Under the pieces are notes generated by a model that had not been told where the DNA came from, did no database searches, and saw only the letters and a list, made by a program, of their open reading frames with translations. Below are positions 34,587-43,164 of a stretch of 64,000 bases of DNA, piece after piece. Within the stretch, counting starts at the first letter, position 1; each line of letters opens with the position of its first letter. The stretch is from Pseudobacillus lumedeiriae. GTDB taxonomy: Bacteria > Bacillota > Bacilli > Bacillales > Domibacillaceae. Where the stretch lies: the NCBI RefSeq assembly GCF_044891285.1, contig NZ_JAUIYO010000011.1:25782-89781 (forward strand). Reading direction: 5' to 3'. The position numbers were made by a program, and so were the translations under genes.

Positions 34587-35228
34587 TTACACCTGTTTCA
34601 ACGCTTCTTTAATGGGTATACTGCCGCTCACAATTTCGAATGATTTTCCTTCCGTGCCTTTGGCAAGTAAGGATTCAACGAGCACGCGGGCAGCGTCCTC
34701 TCGAGAGATGGCGCCTCCCATCGGTGAACCTTGCGTGGTTAAGCCGATCATACCTGTTCCTGGTTCATTTGTTAATCTGCCTGACCGCACGATTGTAAAG
34801 TTGAGTTTGCTTTTCATTAAATGCTCCTCTGCCGCTTTTTTTGCGTCTAAGTAAGGCTGTAAAGCGGGTGGAGCTTTTCCGGGAGTATTTGTTCCCAGCG
34901 CGCTCAACAAAACAAAGCGTTCAATTTCTTTTTCTTTCGCGAAGTCCGCCGCTTTTTTTGCTCCTTCTTGGCCAATTGTTATCATGTTGCCGGGATCAGC
35001 AGATGTATCTGGTTCATCAGCGAAAATAACAGCATTTACATCGTTCATTGTAAAACTGAAGTCTTGCCCCAAGTCCGCCAGAATCGCCTTGGAGCCAAGC
35101 TTCTCCATTTCCTCCATTTGTTCGGCCTTGCAGATCATTGATCGGACGAGATGCTGGTTGCTTTCGGCAAGGATTTTCACGATCTTTTTACCAATTAGTC
35201 CTCCTGCGCCGATGACAAGTACGTTCAA
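34587..35228 (-). CDS. Atypical SDR / NAD(P)-binding oxidoreductase
   Basis: A 213-residue NmrA/SDR-a type protein with the nucleotide motif VIGAGGLIGKKIVKIL, a FVLLSALGTNTPG segment, and YLDAKKAAEEHLMKSKLNFTIVRSGRLTNE, which carries the Yxxx(K) region of this class. The substrate is unknown. The start is taken as TTG at 35228, with AAAGGTGAT about five bases upstream; the in-frame GTG at 35237 is part of that RBS. Confidence 0.85.
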   Translation of the reverse strand: MNVLVIGAGGLIGKKIVKILAESNQHLVRSMICKAEQMEEMEKLGSKAILADLGQDFSFTMNDVNAVIFADEPDTSADPGNMITIGQEGAKKAADFAKEKEIERFVLLSALGTNTPGKAPPALQPYLDAKKAAEEHLMKSKLNFTIVRSGRLTNEPGTGMIGLTTQGSPMGGAISREDAARVLVESLLAKGTEGKSFEIVSGSIPIKEALKQV

Positions 35229-35253
35229 AAAAATCACCTTTTTCTTAGGCTAT

Positions 35254-35352
35254 GTTAATAACTATTGTTGATTATGTCCCTTTGTTGATTGAAGCGGAAG
35301 GCGAATGTCTGCAGCGGGAATCAACAAGGAGTTTAACAAAGCCTTTTCTTAA
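35254..35352 (+). repeat. Truncated copy of the dispersed repeat
   Basis: GGCTATGTTAATAACTATTGTTGATT ... CTTTGTTGATTGAAGCGGAAGG ... CTGCAGCGGGAATCAAC ... GTTTAACAAAGCC keeps both ends, which are imperfect inverted repeats, and lacks the GC-rich centre. Confidence 0.75.
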
Positions 35353-35489
35353 AGCATTCTTGTTAAATAATGTACCCTGTTTCCGCCGAAAAAAAACCGG
35401 AAGAATGGAACGAAAAGCAATTGGATGAAATCCGCTAAATGTCTTGAAAAAGAAGTCTAAAAAGCATATTATTGAGATAGATAAGCCTT

Positions 35490-35498
35490 TGCTATAAT
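35490..35498 (+). promoter_or_regulatory. Extended -10 promoter of the NADH dehydrogenase gene
   Basis: TTTGCTATAAT with TATAAT at 35493-35498 is an extended -10 element (TG-C-TATAAT). Transcription would begin near 35505, upstream of the Rex-like site. The rest of the 35353-35616 stretch shows nothing else I recognise. Confidence 0.55.
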
Positions 35499-35531
35499 TT
35501 CGCAATTACGATTGTGTTTTTTTACAACTAT

Positions 35532-35549
35532 TAGTGAAAAAAATCACAA
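35532..35549. promoter_or_regulatory. Rex-like operator upstream of yumB
   Basis: TAGTGA-AAAAAA-TCACAA differs at one position from the redox-sensor Rex consensus TTGTGA-N6-TCACAA (read on either strand). It lies between the likely promoter and the start codon of an NADH dehydrogenase; Rex is known to repress ndh in B. subtilis. Confidence 0.55.
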
Positions 35550-35631
35550 TTTCAACGAATGACTGACAAACTATTTAAAATCGCATGCGAATGATTCGCA
35601 AAAATATGTACAGAAGGTGGCAAGGATCGTT

Positions 35632-36852
35632 ATGAAAAAACCAAAAATTGTTGTTCTAGGCGCAGGTTACGGTGGATTAATGACAGTTACTCGTCTTCAA
35701 AAAGCATTAGGCCAAGACGAAGCGGACATCGTGCTTGTAAACAAAAATGATTATCATTACGAAACGACTTGGCTTCATGAAGCATCTGCTGGTACGCTTC
35801 ACCATGATCGTGTCCGCTATGATATTAGCACGGTCATTAACCGCAGCAAAGTGGAATTTATCCGTGCAGAAGTGCAGGATATTAAAAAAGATGAAAAGAA
35901 AGTCATCTTAAATACGGGAGAAATTGATTATGACTACCTCGTATTTGCTTTAGGCGGAGAATCAGAAACATTTGGCATTCAAGGATTGAAGGAATATGCG
36001 TTTACAATATCTAATGTTAATGCTGCCCGTCAAATCCGCGAACACATTGATTACCAATTTGCTACATATGCAACAGAAGCAGAGAAGAAAGAAGAACGTT
36101 TATCAATTGTTGTCGGCGGTGCTGGTTTCACTGGTATCGAGTTCCTTGGCGAACTTGTGAATCGTGTACCTGTACTTTGCCGTGAATACGATATTGATTA
36201 TGCAAAAGTACGCATTTATTGTGTAGAGGCTGCACCGATGGTTCTTCCGGGCTTCGATCCAGAGCTTGTTCAATATGCGGTAGCACTGCTTGAGAAAAAA
36301 GGTGTCGAATTCAAAATTGGCACAGCGATTAAAGAAGCGACTCCTGAGGGCATTAAAGTGGCTAAAGGCGACGAAGAAATGCAAGAAATTAAAGCTGGTA
36401 CGGTCGTTTGGGCAGCAGGTGTCCGCGGCAACGAGATCATTGAAAAAGCTGGAATTGATAACATGCGTGCACGAGTAAAAGTAAATCCAGATTTGCGTGC
36501 TCCAGGAGAAGAAGATATTTTCGTTATTGGTGACTCTTCACTTATTATTAATGAAGAAATCAACCGCCCATACCCTCCAACAGCTCAAATTGCGATGCAG
36601 CAAGGGGAAGTATGTGCCCGCAACTTAGTAAGACTCGTAAAAGGCAATGCAGAAGAACTTGAAACATTCAAGCCGGACATTAAAGGGACAGTTTGTTCTT
36701 TAGGTGATGACGATGCGATCGGTGTTGTTTTTGGTAAGAAAGTAACAGGTACAAAAGCATCTTTCATGAAGAAAATGGTCGATAACCGTGCATTATTAAT
36801 GATTGGCGGACCATCACTCGTACTGAAAAAAGGTAAATTTAACATCTTGTAA
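35632..36852 (+). CDS. yumB: Type II NADH dehydrogenase-like protein YumB
   Basis: A 406-residue flavoprotein of the NDH-2 family that would pass electrons from NADH to quinone at the membrane. Motifs are VVLGAGYGGLMTVTRL (FAD), VVGGAGFTGIEFLGEL (NADH), the FVIGDSSLIINEEINRPYPPTAQIA quinone/FAD block and a hydrophobic C-terminus. The ATG at 35632 gives 406 residues, the length of B. subtilis YumB, with AAGGAT five bases upstream; an in-frame GTG at 35617 would add five residues. A Rex-like site precedes it. Confidence 0.93.
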   Translation: MKKPKIVVLGAGYGGLMTVTRLQKALGQDEADIVLVNKNDYHYETTWLHEASAGTLHHDRVRYDISTVINRSKVEFIRAEVQDIKKDEKKVILNTGEIDYDYLVFALGGESETFGIQGLKEYAFTISNVNAARQIREHIDYQFATYATEAEKKEERLSIVVGGAGFTGIEFLGELVNRVPVLCREYDIDYAKVRIYCVEAAPMVLPGFDPELVQYAVALLEKKGVEFKIGTAIKEATPEGIKVAKGDEEMQEIKAGTVVWAAGVRGNEIIEKAGIDNMRARVKVNPDLRAPGEEDIFVIGDSSLIINEEINRPYPPTAQIAMQQGEVCARNLVRLVKGNAEELETFKPDIKGTVCSLGDDDAIGVVFGKKVTGTKASFMKKMVDNRALLMIGGPSLVLKKGKFNIL

Positions 36853-36862
36853 GCTGCAGATT

Positions 36863-36921
36863 GAAAAAGAACGAAGGAGCTGTCCTGAAAGCTTGGCTTT
36901 CGGGATGGCTTCTTTTTTGCT
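36863..36921 (+). terminator. Terminator after yumB
   Basis: AAGGAGCTGTCCTGAAAGC ... GGCTTTCGGGATGGCTTCTT with six T. Confidence 0.8.
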
Positions 36922-37130
36922 ATGTTAAATAAATAGTAGAGTTGATCGAGTAGTTTCTGGCTCAATTCGTCTGCTCTCCTAGTTTTGCAGTACGAATCCC
37001 AGTAAATGTTCACTTGTTTTTATGTTTAGAATTTTTAGGCGGTATAACATACTAAATTAATTGAATCTATCTTTTTTTGCTCGATTCCTTTTGAATAGAG
37101 AAAGGTGGATTGAGCAGGAGCGTCGTATAG
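36922..37130. other. Intergenic stretch without recognised features
   Basis: AT-rich sequence between the yumB terminator and the yuiB promoter. I see no gene, repeat or RNA structure here. Confidence 0.5.
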
Positions 37131-37159
37131 TTGACGTTTTATGTAGAATTGAGTACACT
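37131..37159 (+). promoter_or_regulatory. Sigma-A promoter of yuiB
   Basis: TTGACG (37131-37136), 17-base spacer, TACACT (37154-37159), 29 bases before the start codon. Confidence 0.65.
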
Positions 37160-37187
37160 ATTCAATAGTGATTTAGGGGGGAACAGG

Positions 37188-37505
37188 ATGCATATAGCGA
37201 TTTTACTTGTTTCAGTGTTGCTGTTTTTCGTACTATTCTTTGGCATCGGCTTTTTGCTGAATATGCTGCTTCGAATGACTTGGATTATGGCGATTCTTTA
37301 TCCGCTTGTAACGATCATGATTGTGGATGGGATCAGCACATTTGACTATATTTTTAACGCGAATGAAGCGTTTGGTATGTTAGGAGCAAAGATGACGGCA
37401 TTGAAGCTGGCGGACATTATTATTTTAACGAGCGGCTTGATTGGTGCGTTTACGTCTGGCATCACGATGAGAATCTTGCGTCAAAAAGGATATCAAATGT
37501 TTTAA
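37188..37505 (+). CDS. yuiB: YuiB membrane protein
   Basis: A 105-residue protein with three hydrophobic segments (about 3-25, 30-48 and 75-95), matching YuiB of B. subtilis in length and in its place after yumB. The function is unknown. The ATG at 37188 follows AGGGGGGAA. A tight hairpin terminator comes directly after. Confidence 0.82.
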   Translation: MHIAILLVSVLLFFVLFFGIGFLLNMLLRMTWIMAILYPLVTIMIVDGISTFDYIFNANEAFGMLGAKMTALKLADIIILTSGLIGAFTSGITMRILRQKGYQMF

Positions 37506-37530
37506 CGGCTCATAGCAGCCGTTTTTTTAT
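37504..37530 (+). terminator. Terminator after yuiB
   Basis: AACGGCT-catagc-AGCCGTT followed by seven T. Confidence 0.85.
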
Positions 37531-37569
37531 TATTCAGTTTTCTAGTACTGTTATTCCTATGGTTTAATG

Positions 37570-37635
37570 TGTCTGTTAAGAGAAGAAAGCACCGCCTGCA
37601 GCGGAAATCAGCGGGGAAGTTTAATGAAGCCTTTC
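37570..37635 (+). repeat. Fragment of the dispersed repeat
   Basis: GCACCGCCTGCAGCGGAAATCAGCGGGGAAGTTTAATGAAGCC keeps the right end of the element. Confidence 0.5.
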
Positions 37636-37678
37636 AAAAAAGCAGCGAACACCGATTAACGGGCTTCGCTGCTTTTTT
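37636..37678. terminator. Terminator of the BtuF-like gene
   Basis: A perfect 14-bp stem, AAAAAAGCAGCGAA with TTCGCTGCTTTTTT, overlaps the stop of the minus-strand gene. Confidence 0.85.
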
Positions 37679-38480
37679 GAAATAATGGATCTAATGGAAC
37701 AGATTGAAAGGCGTTTGGATGGATCATCTTTGCCAGCTTATCCAAACCGATGATTAGGCGCGGCGATGGCCGGCAAAAAAAGTCTTCTTCCATGACGGCG
37801 ATCTGTTGTTTTTGAACAGCAGGCAGTTCGTTCCAGCCTTCCCGTTTATGGACAACTGCTGGATTGATTTTTTCAGTCCTCACACCCACCCATGAAAGTA
37901 AAATATAATCGGGTTCTCTTCGTTTTACTTCCTCCAAATCAGTTTGGAAGCTGGCTGTATCCTTATCAGCGAACACATTCCGGGCACCGGCCAGCTCGCT
38001 AATTTCCGTCAGCCAATTAACTCTTCCCGGGGTAAACACAGGCTTTGGCCACCATTCCCAATAAAGAGAGGGACGTTCGTGGATGAGCGATGCAATAGAG
38101 TGAAACTGCGCTAACTGCGTACGATATCGCTCCGCTACCTGTTTTCCTCGTTCTGGCACCTCACATGCTGCCCCAATTTCTTCAATCGATTCACCGATTT
38201 CTGCAAGTGAATGCGAGTTGATCACGATATGTGGAATGTCCCGTGACTTTAGTGCTTTTACGTTTTTCTCCATTCCGGGTACACTTAAAGAAGCAATGAC
38301 TAAATCAGGACGCAGTTCTTCTACTTTATCCATATCAATGTCAAGATCTGATCCAAGCTTTGGCAAATGATCAAGATTGACCGGCCAGTCGGAATAATTA
38401 TCTACACCGATCAGCTGGGATGTCAAACCGAGAAATTCAATAATTTCTGTATTGCTTGGACAAATGGAAATGATTCGCAT
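37656..38480 (-). CDS. BtuF-like cobalamin/metal-chelate binding protein, no signal peptide
   Basis: A 274-residue protein with the fold pattern of helical-backbone periplasmic binding proteins: RIISICPSNTEIIEFLGL at the start, VGVDNYSDWP, DLVIASLS, and LEEVKRREPDYILLSWVG. Such proteins usually bind vitamin B12 or iron chelates for an ABC importer. This one begins directly at the domain with neither signal peptide nor lipobox, and no permease or ATPase gene is next to it, so it is probably cytoplasmic. Its ligand is unknown. Confidence 0.82.
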   Translation of the reverse strand: MRIISICPSNTEIIEFLGLTSQLIGVDNYSDWPVNLDHLPKLGSDLDIDMDKVEELRPDLVIASLSVPGMEKNVKALKSRDIPHIVINSHSLAEIGESIEEIGAACEVPERGKQVAERYRTQLAQFHSIASLIHERPSLYWEWWPKPVFTPGRVNWLTEISELAGARNVFADKDTASFQTDLEEVKRREPDYILLSWVGVRTEKINPAVVHKREGWNELPAVQKQQIAVMEEDFFCRPSPRLIIGLDKLAKMIHPNAFQSVPLDPLFQKSSEAR

Positions 38481-38576
38481 GTTGTCTCTCCTTTTAAACG
38501 CATTTGTTTCATTGTAACACGTTTGCTATTCGTCCCGTAAAATTATTTCCTGTATAATGGAAACGGAGGTGGAAAT

Positions 38577-40082
38577 ATGTTTATAGTCAAAGATGAACGT
38601 TTTTTCGAACAGGAAGAAGAAGCTGTTATTATCGGTCTTTATGATCGGCCGCTTAAGTTTGAAGGAGAACTGGCTAAGCTTGATGAAGCCATGAATGGAC
38701 AATTAACGGAGCTAGTGAAAGAAGGAGACATTTCGGCTAAGCTAAATGAAGCGGCTGTGATTCCTGCATTAGGCAGAATTCCTGCTAAAAGACTTATCTT
38801 TGCAGGTCTTGGCAAAGAGAAACAAGCAGATTTTCATGAGATGAAAGAAGCGATTGGTACGGCAGTTCAACGAATGAACAAGTTGAAACTTGCTTCTGCA
38901 GCAGTCGTACTTGACAGTTTCGTATGCGAGAACATCTCTGCCAATGATGCGGCTCAAGCATTCAGCGAAGCGTTTGGACTTTCCTCCTACAAATTTAAAG
39001 GATATAAACAGCCGTCCAATGATCCTGAACAGTCGATTGAACGTATAAGTGTCTATACAAATGCTGAAGCAGAAGAGATAAAAGCGGCTCTTCATGTTGG
39101 ATATGTATTAAGCTATGGAACCAACTCTGCCCGGACACTCGTAAACATGCCGGCAAATATGCTTACAGCGTGTGACATGGCTGATTATGCAAAAAAGCTA
39201 GCTGACACATACGGATTCGAAGTAGAAATCCTTGAAAAAGAAGACATGGAAAAGCTCGGTATGGGCGCGCTGTTGGCAGTTAATAAAGGCTCTGTAGAAC
39301 GGCCTAAAATGATTACACTGAAATATCAGGCGCAAGAAGAGTGGACAGATGTGCTTGGCTTTGTCGGCAAGGGAATTACATTTGATACAGGCGGTTATTC
39401 AATCAAACCGAAGGACGGTCTCGTTGGGATGAAAACGGACATGGGCGGGGCGGCCGCTGTACTTGGAGCGATGGAAATAATCGGTGAATTAAAGCCCGAC
39501 CAAAACATCGTAGCGGTGATTCCTTCGACAGACAACATGATCAGCGGAGAGGCGTTTAAGCCGGATGATGTCATTACGTCGATGAGCGGAAAAACGATTG
39601 AAGTGCTGAACACTGATGCAGAGGGCCGCCTCGTACTGGCAGATGCGATGACTTATGCTAAGCATCATAAAGCTGACTATTTAGTGGATGTAGCGACATT
39701 AACTGGCGGGGTAGTAGTGGCACTTGGAACAGATAAAACAGGGGCGATTACGAATAACGACACTTTTTTTGAGGAAGTGCTTGAAGCATCTAAGGAAGCG
39801 GGAGAATTTATTTGGCAGCTGCCACTGACAGAGAAGGATAAAAAACGAATTCGCAGCAGTAAGATTGCCGATTTGAACAATTCACCCGGACGCGAAGGCC
39901 ATGCCATTATGGGCGGCGGTTTCATTGGTGAGTTTGCGGAGGGCACGCCATGGGTTCATCTAGATATTGCTGGGACCGCAGATACAAATAAAGCAGGAGC
40001 TTTGGGGCCGTCAGGTGCTACAGGTGTAATGGCCCGGACGCTTGCGCTGTTAGCAATGAGAAGGATGAAGAATGAAGGATAG
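38577..40082 (+). CDS. pepA: Leucyl aminopeptidase PepA (M17)
   Basis: A 501-residue two-metal M17 aminopeptidase that removes N-terminal residues from peptides. The C-terminal catalytic domain has VGKGITFDTGGYSIKP with metal- and substrate-binding Lys and Asp, DMGGAAAV, and the signature NTDAEGRLVLADAM. The N-terminal domain is the usual macro-like fold. GGAGGTGG precedes the ATG. It corresponds to B. subtilis yuiE. Confidence 0.96.
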   Translation: MFIVKDERFFEQEEEAVIIGLYDRPLKFEGELAKLDEAMNGQLTELVKEGDISAKLNEAAVIPALGRIPAKRLIFAGLGKEKQADFHEMKEAIGTAVQRMNKLKLASAAVVLDSFVCENISANDAAQAFSEAFGLSSYKFKGYKQPSNDPEQSIERISVYTNAEAEEIKAALHVGYVLSYGTNSARTLVNMPANMLTACDMADYAKKLADTYGFEVEILEKEDMEKLGMGALLAVNKGSVERPKMITLKYQAQEEWTDVLGFVGKGITFDTGGYSIKPKDGLVGMKTDMGGAAAVLGAMEIIGELKPDQNIVAVIPSTDNMISGEAFKPDDVITSMSGKTIEVLNTDAEGRLVLADAMTYAKHHKADYLVDVATLTGGVVVALGTDKTGAITNNDTFFEEVLEASKEAGEFIWQLPLTEKDKKRIRSSKIADLNNSPGREGHAIMGGGFIGEFAEGTPWVHLDIAGTADTNKAGALGPSGATGVMARTLALLAMRRMKNEG

Positions 40083-40095
40083 AGGCAAAGCAAAG

Positions 40096-40140
40096 GACTG
40101 TCTCATAATAGGCTGATCCTTATGAGACAGCTTCTTTTTT
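40096..40140 (+). terminator. Terminator after pepA
   Basis: GACTGTCTCATAA ... TTATGAGACAG followed by a T-run; same family as the hairpins at 16702 and 18777. Confidence 0.88.
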
Positions 40141-40217
40141 GCTTAATAGGCTGCCTATGTTTATAAGCTTAGCTGCTTTCGAGATTATAATGAAAGACAA
40201 GAGGGAAGTGAGATAGA

Positions 40218-41045
40218 TTGAATCGTATTTCAAAGGTGTCTGCTTATTTACAAGAGCATGCAGAGCAGTTGGCAAATGATATTGTACATACAATTGTTCA
40301 GCGATTTCAATTTGAGGTACCAAAAGAGGAAGTCGAGGCAGCTATTCCTGTCTATAAAAGTTTTATCAGCATGTTAGGTGAAGAGATTACATGTAAAGAA
40401 GATAAGGTGTCTGAAGACCTAATCGAATGGAGTAAACAAAATGGGGAGCAAACCGCTGCTCAAGGCGAAAAAATATCAATCATTATTGCGCGCTATCCAC
40501 AGACTAGGATCGTGTTTATTGAACGATTGTCGGCTATTACGATGGGGTTCGGCCTCTCGACTGAAGAAGTCGTTTTTATTAATAAACGCTTTAATTATAT
40601 GTTGGATATTAGCATTAATGAAACAGTGATCGCCTTTGAACGGGTGATGGACCAAATGATGAAAGAGGCAAAAGAGGAAATTATGGGTTTATCTGCACCG
40701 ATCGTTCCGCTGCAGGATGGGCTTGCTGTGTTGCCTCTCATCGGTTCGATGAATGAAGAAAGAGCAAAATATTTAATAGAAATGGCTATTCCAAAAATTA
40801 CCGAGTTGCAATTGGAACGTTTAATTATTGACTTTTCAGGTATTATTCAGATAGATGAAATGGTTGAAAAGCAATTATTTGATATTTATCATATTCTTAG
40901 ATTGCTTGGTATTCAGGCGATAGCTACAGGAATCCGCCCCGATCTAGCTCAAAAGGTTGTCAGTATTGGAGTAGACCTTTCAGCCATTGAAACATATGCT
41001 ACGGTGAAACAAGCGATGGAACAATTCAAACACAGCGTCTGCTGA
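40218..41045 (+). CDS. RsbR-type stressosome protein without phosphorylation sites
   Basis: A 275-residue protein with an all-helical RsbR N-terminal domain (about 1-150) and a C-terminal STAS domain (about 158-272). RsbR paralogues form the stressosome that controls the sigma-B response. In the RsbRA pattern (DTMVA ... GIRPEIAQT) two threonines are phosphorylated by RsbT; here the aligned positions are Glu214 (QIDEMVE) and Lys246 (GIRPDLAQK). The start is TTG at 40218 after GAGGGAAGTGAG. No rsbS or rsbT is adjacent. Confidence 0.85.
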   Translation: MNRISKVSAYLQEHAEQLANDIVHTIVQRFQFEVPKEEVEAAIPVYKSFISMLGEEITCKEDKVSEDLIEWSKQNGEQTAAQGEKISIIIARYPQTRIVFIERLSAITMGFGLSTEEVVFINKRFNYMLDISINETVIAFERVMDQMMKEAKEEIMGLSAPIVPLQDGLAVLPLIGSMNEERAKYLIEMAIPKITELQLERLIIDFSGIIQIDEMVEKQLFDIYHILRLLGIQAIATGIRPDLAQKVVSIGVDLSAIETYATVKQAMEQFKHSVC

Positions 41046-41159
41046 AAAAATACAAAAATCTGTCGTATATGAGTCTGACTTTGGAGAAGGCCGCCCATGC
41101 CTTTTGCCCTTCTTTAGCATACAACGTAGTAAGAAGAGAAAAAGGAGGCTTTCAGATCC

Positions 41160-41366
41160 ATGTATCGAAACGAGCGTATTCTTCCGTTAGGAGGTTTATT
41201 TGCGGCCCCATTTGTCGGGGGACTGCTCGGCGGATTCGTTGGGGGAGCCATTTCCCGTCCTGGTTTCTATAACCGGCCTTATTATCCACCTTATCCGCCC
41301 ATGCCTTGCTGCCCGCCTTATCCTCCATTCTATGGACCGCACCGTCCACCGTACGGCTTTTATTGA
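41160..41366 (+). CDS. Small Gly/Pro/Tyr-rich hypothetical protein
   Basis: A 68-residue protein. A short hydrophobic glycine-rich segment (GGLFAAPFVGGLLGGFVGGA) is followed by a proline- and tyrosine-rich tail (NRPYYPPYPPMPCCPPYPP). Its composition resembles small spore-coat or surface proteins, but I recognise no family. AAGGAGG lies 11 bases upstream, rather far, and a strong terminator follows. Other frames in the same place are less protein-like. Confidence 0.5.
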   Translation: MYRNERILPLGGLFAAPFVGGLLGGFVGGAISRPGFYNRPYYPPYPPMPCCPPYPPFYGPHRPPYGFY

Positions 41367-41394
41367 GAATAGACCTAGGCTGTTTCGTTTTAGA

Positions 41395-41441
41395 TTAGAA
41401 AAAGAGAGTATCCAATCACACAGGATACTCTCTTTTTCTGA
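41395..41441. terminator. Terminator after the small Pro/Tyr-rich gene
   Basis: AGAAAAAGAGAGTATCC ... GGATACTCTCTTTTTCT, a perfect 17-bp stem with A/T runs on both sides. Confidence 0.9.
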
Positions 41442-41445
41442 ATGG

Positions 41446-41530
41446 TTATGTTCATAACTATTGTTGATTGGAGCGAGAAGTGAGCGCTCACAACAGAAAT
41501 CAACCGGCGCGCTTAACAAAGCTTTCTGAA
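41446..41530 (+). repeat. Truncated copy of the dispersed repeat
   Basis: ATGTTCATAACTATTGTTGATTGGAG ... CAGAAATCAACCGG ... GCTTAACAAAGC: both ends kept, centre deleted. Confidence 0.65.
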
Positions 41531-41582
41531 TCAATGATAATGGAGTCCGTCCCTCAGTAATAAAGCGCTTTCAACGGAATGG

Positions 41583-43043
41583 TTAATAAGCTTTTGATAC
41601 TTGTTCAGCCTCTTCCACTGTTTCAGTCATTGCTCGTTCTTCGGCTTCTAAGCGATGGATTTCTTCTTGTGACAGCTTTTCGATTTTAAAACCAGTAAAC
41701 CCGTATAAGATCGCTATTAATGGACTGAGCAGACATAATAAAGCGTACGGGGCATAGTGGAATGTTGAAACACCTAAAGTAGCAGTCATAAAGGCTCCGC
41801 ACGTATTCCAAGGAACGAGTGGAGACGTCATTGTACCGGCATCTTCTAGAGTTCTGGACAAGTTTTTCGGATGCAGCCGGCGCTTTCTATATGCTTTAAT
41901 GTACATCCGTCCCGGAAGAAGAATAGACAAATATTGATCACAAGCGACGATATTTGCTGTGATACAAGTAACAACGGTTGTAGCAATTAAACTGCCGGTT
42001 GACTTAGCAAGCTTTAGCAAACTGGTGACAATCGTTTCCAAGACTCCGCTCACTTCAAGAATCCCCCCAAAACTCATAGCAATCATCACAAGGGCGATCG
42101 TAGACATCATTGCTTCGATGCCGCCGTTGTTCAACAAGTTATTAAGTACTTCACTGTCGGTTTCCATTTCAAAACCGTACACCATAATACTTAAAATATC
42201 GCCGATAGCAACTCCTTGAATGGTCACGGCTACAATTGCTCCTAGAATGGAACCGATGACAAGACCAGGGAGAGCTGGGGTTTTCATAGCGATTAAGCTC
42301 AGTACAATAATAGGGACGAGCAAAAGCCAAGGACTGATAATAAAAATATCGCTTAAATGCTTCTGCAGGGAGGTCACTTCGTCAATTCCAGCACCTTCTC
42401 CATTAAAGGCACGTCCCATAAAGAAATAAATAATGACAGAAATCAATAAAGCAGGAATCGTTGTGTACAGCATATGACGGATATGGTCAAACAATTCAAC
42501 ACCAGTAATACCTGGTGACATATTTGTCGTTTCTGAAAGCGGAGAGATTTTATCCCCAAAGTAACAGCCAGAAATAACGGCTCCGGCTACCATTGCTAAG
42601 TTAACACCAAGACCGGCACCAATTCCCATAATAGCGATGCCGATCGTGCCTGCGGCTGTCCAAGCATTGCCAGAAGCAATGGCTACAATGCTGCAAATAA
42701 CAGCAGCAGCGGGAAGGAAATAAGAAGGAGATAAAATATCAAGCCCGTAATAAATCATTGTCGGAACGATGCCGCCGGCAAGCCATGTACCGATAATTGT
42801 TCCAATGACCATTAAAATAAGCAGAGCCTGCATGGCCAGGGTGACCGCACTAATAATCCCTTTTTCAATTTCATGCCAAGAATGTCCAAGGTAAACCGCT
42901 ACGATCGCTGCAACAGCTGCGCTTAATAAAAGCGGAATGTGTGCATCGGCTTCAAATATAAAGATGCCCGCGAATAAAAATGTAACCATCGCCACGATTG
43001 GAATCAAAGCGATGGCGAGTGATGGTGTTTTCTTTGTTTTCAT
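41583..43043 (-). CDS. nhaC: Na+/H+ antiporter NhaC
   Basis: A 486-residue NhaC antiporter with about 12 membrane segments. It exchanges internal sodium for protons and helps with sodium and alkali tolerance. Family blocks are GNAWTAAGTIGIAIMGIGAGL, GCYFGDKISPLSETTNM, ANIVACDQYLSILLPGRMY and SPLVPWNTCGAFM. It lies close to the Mrp operon. Compare the lysine-riboswitch gene at 9459, which belongs to the same superfamily but a different branch. Confidence 0.93.
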   Translation of the reverse strand: MKTKKTPSLAIALIPIVAMVTFLFAGIFIFEADAHIPLLLSAAVAAIVAVYLGHSWHEIEKGIISAVTLAMQALLILMVIGTIIGTWLAGGIVPTMIYYGLDILSPSYFLPAAAVICSIVAIASGNAWTAAGTIGIAIMGIGAGLGVNLAMVAGAVISGCYFGDKISPLSETTNMSPGITGVELFDHIRHMLYTTIPALLISVIIYFFMGRAFNGEGAGIDEVTSLQKHLSDIFIISPWLLLVPIIVLSLIAMKTPALPGLVIGSILGAIVAVTIQGVAIGDILSIMVYGFEMETDSEVLNNLLNNGGIEAMMSTIALVMIAMSFGGILEVSGVLETIVTSLLKLAKSTGSLIATTVVTCITANIVACDQYLSILLPGRMYIKAYRKRRLHPKNLSRTLEDAGTMTSPLVPWNTCGAFMTATLGVSTFHYAPYALLCLLSPLIAILYGFTGFKIEKLSQEEIHRLEAEERAMTETVEEAEQVSKAY

Positions 43044-43164
43044 GATTATCCCTCTTTCGTTTGTAATGGGTTAATTAATTTATAGCAAGAACTGTGCCAA
43101 TAAATAAAAAATTGTGAAAATTCAGCAGTATGCTAAAATATCTACTTTTACATCTTTTTATAAG

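Noticed and set aside
35272..35505. Minus-strand frame of 77 codons upstream of yumB
   Set aside because: It runs through a dispersed repeat and the yumB promoter and shows no RBS or family features.
41069..41272. Alternative frames overlapping the small Pro/Tyr-rich gene
   Set aside because: They have no ribosome site and no regular composition, unlike the frame starting at 41160.
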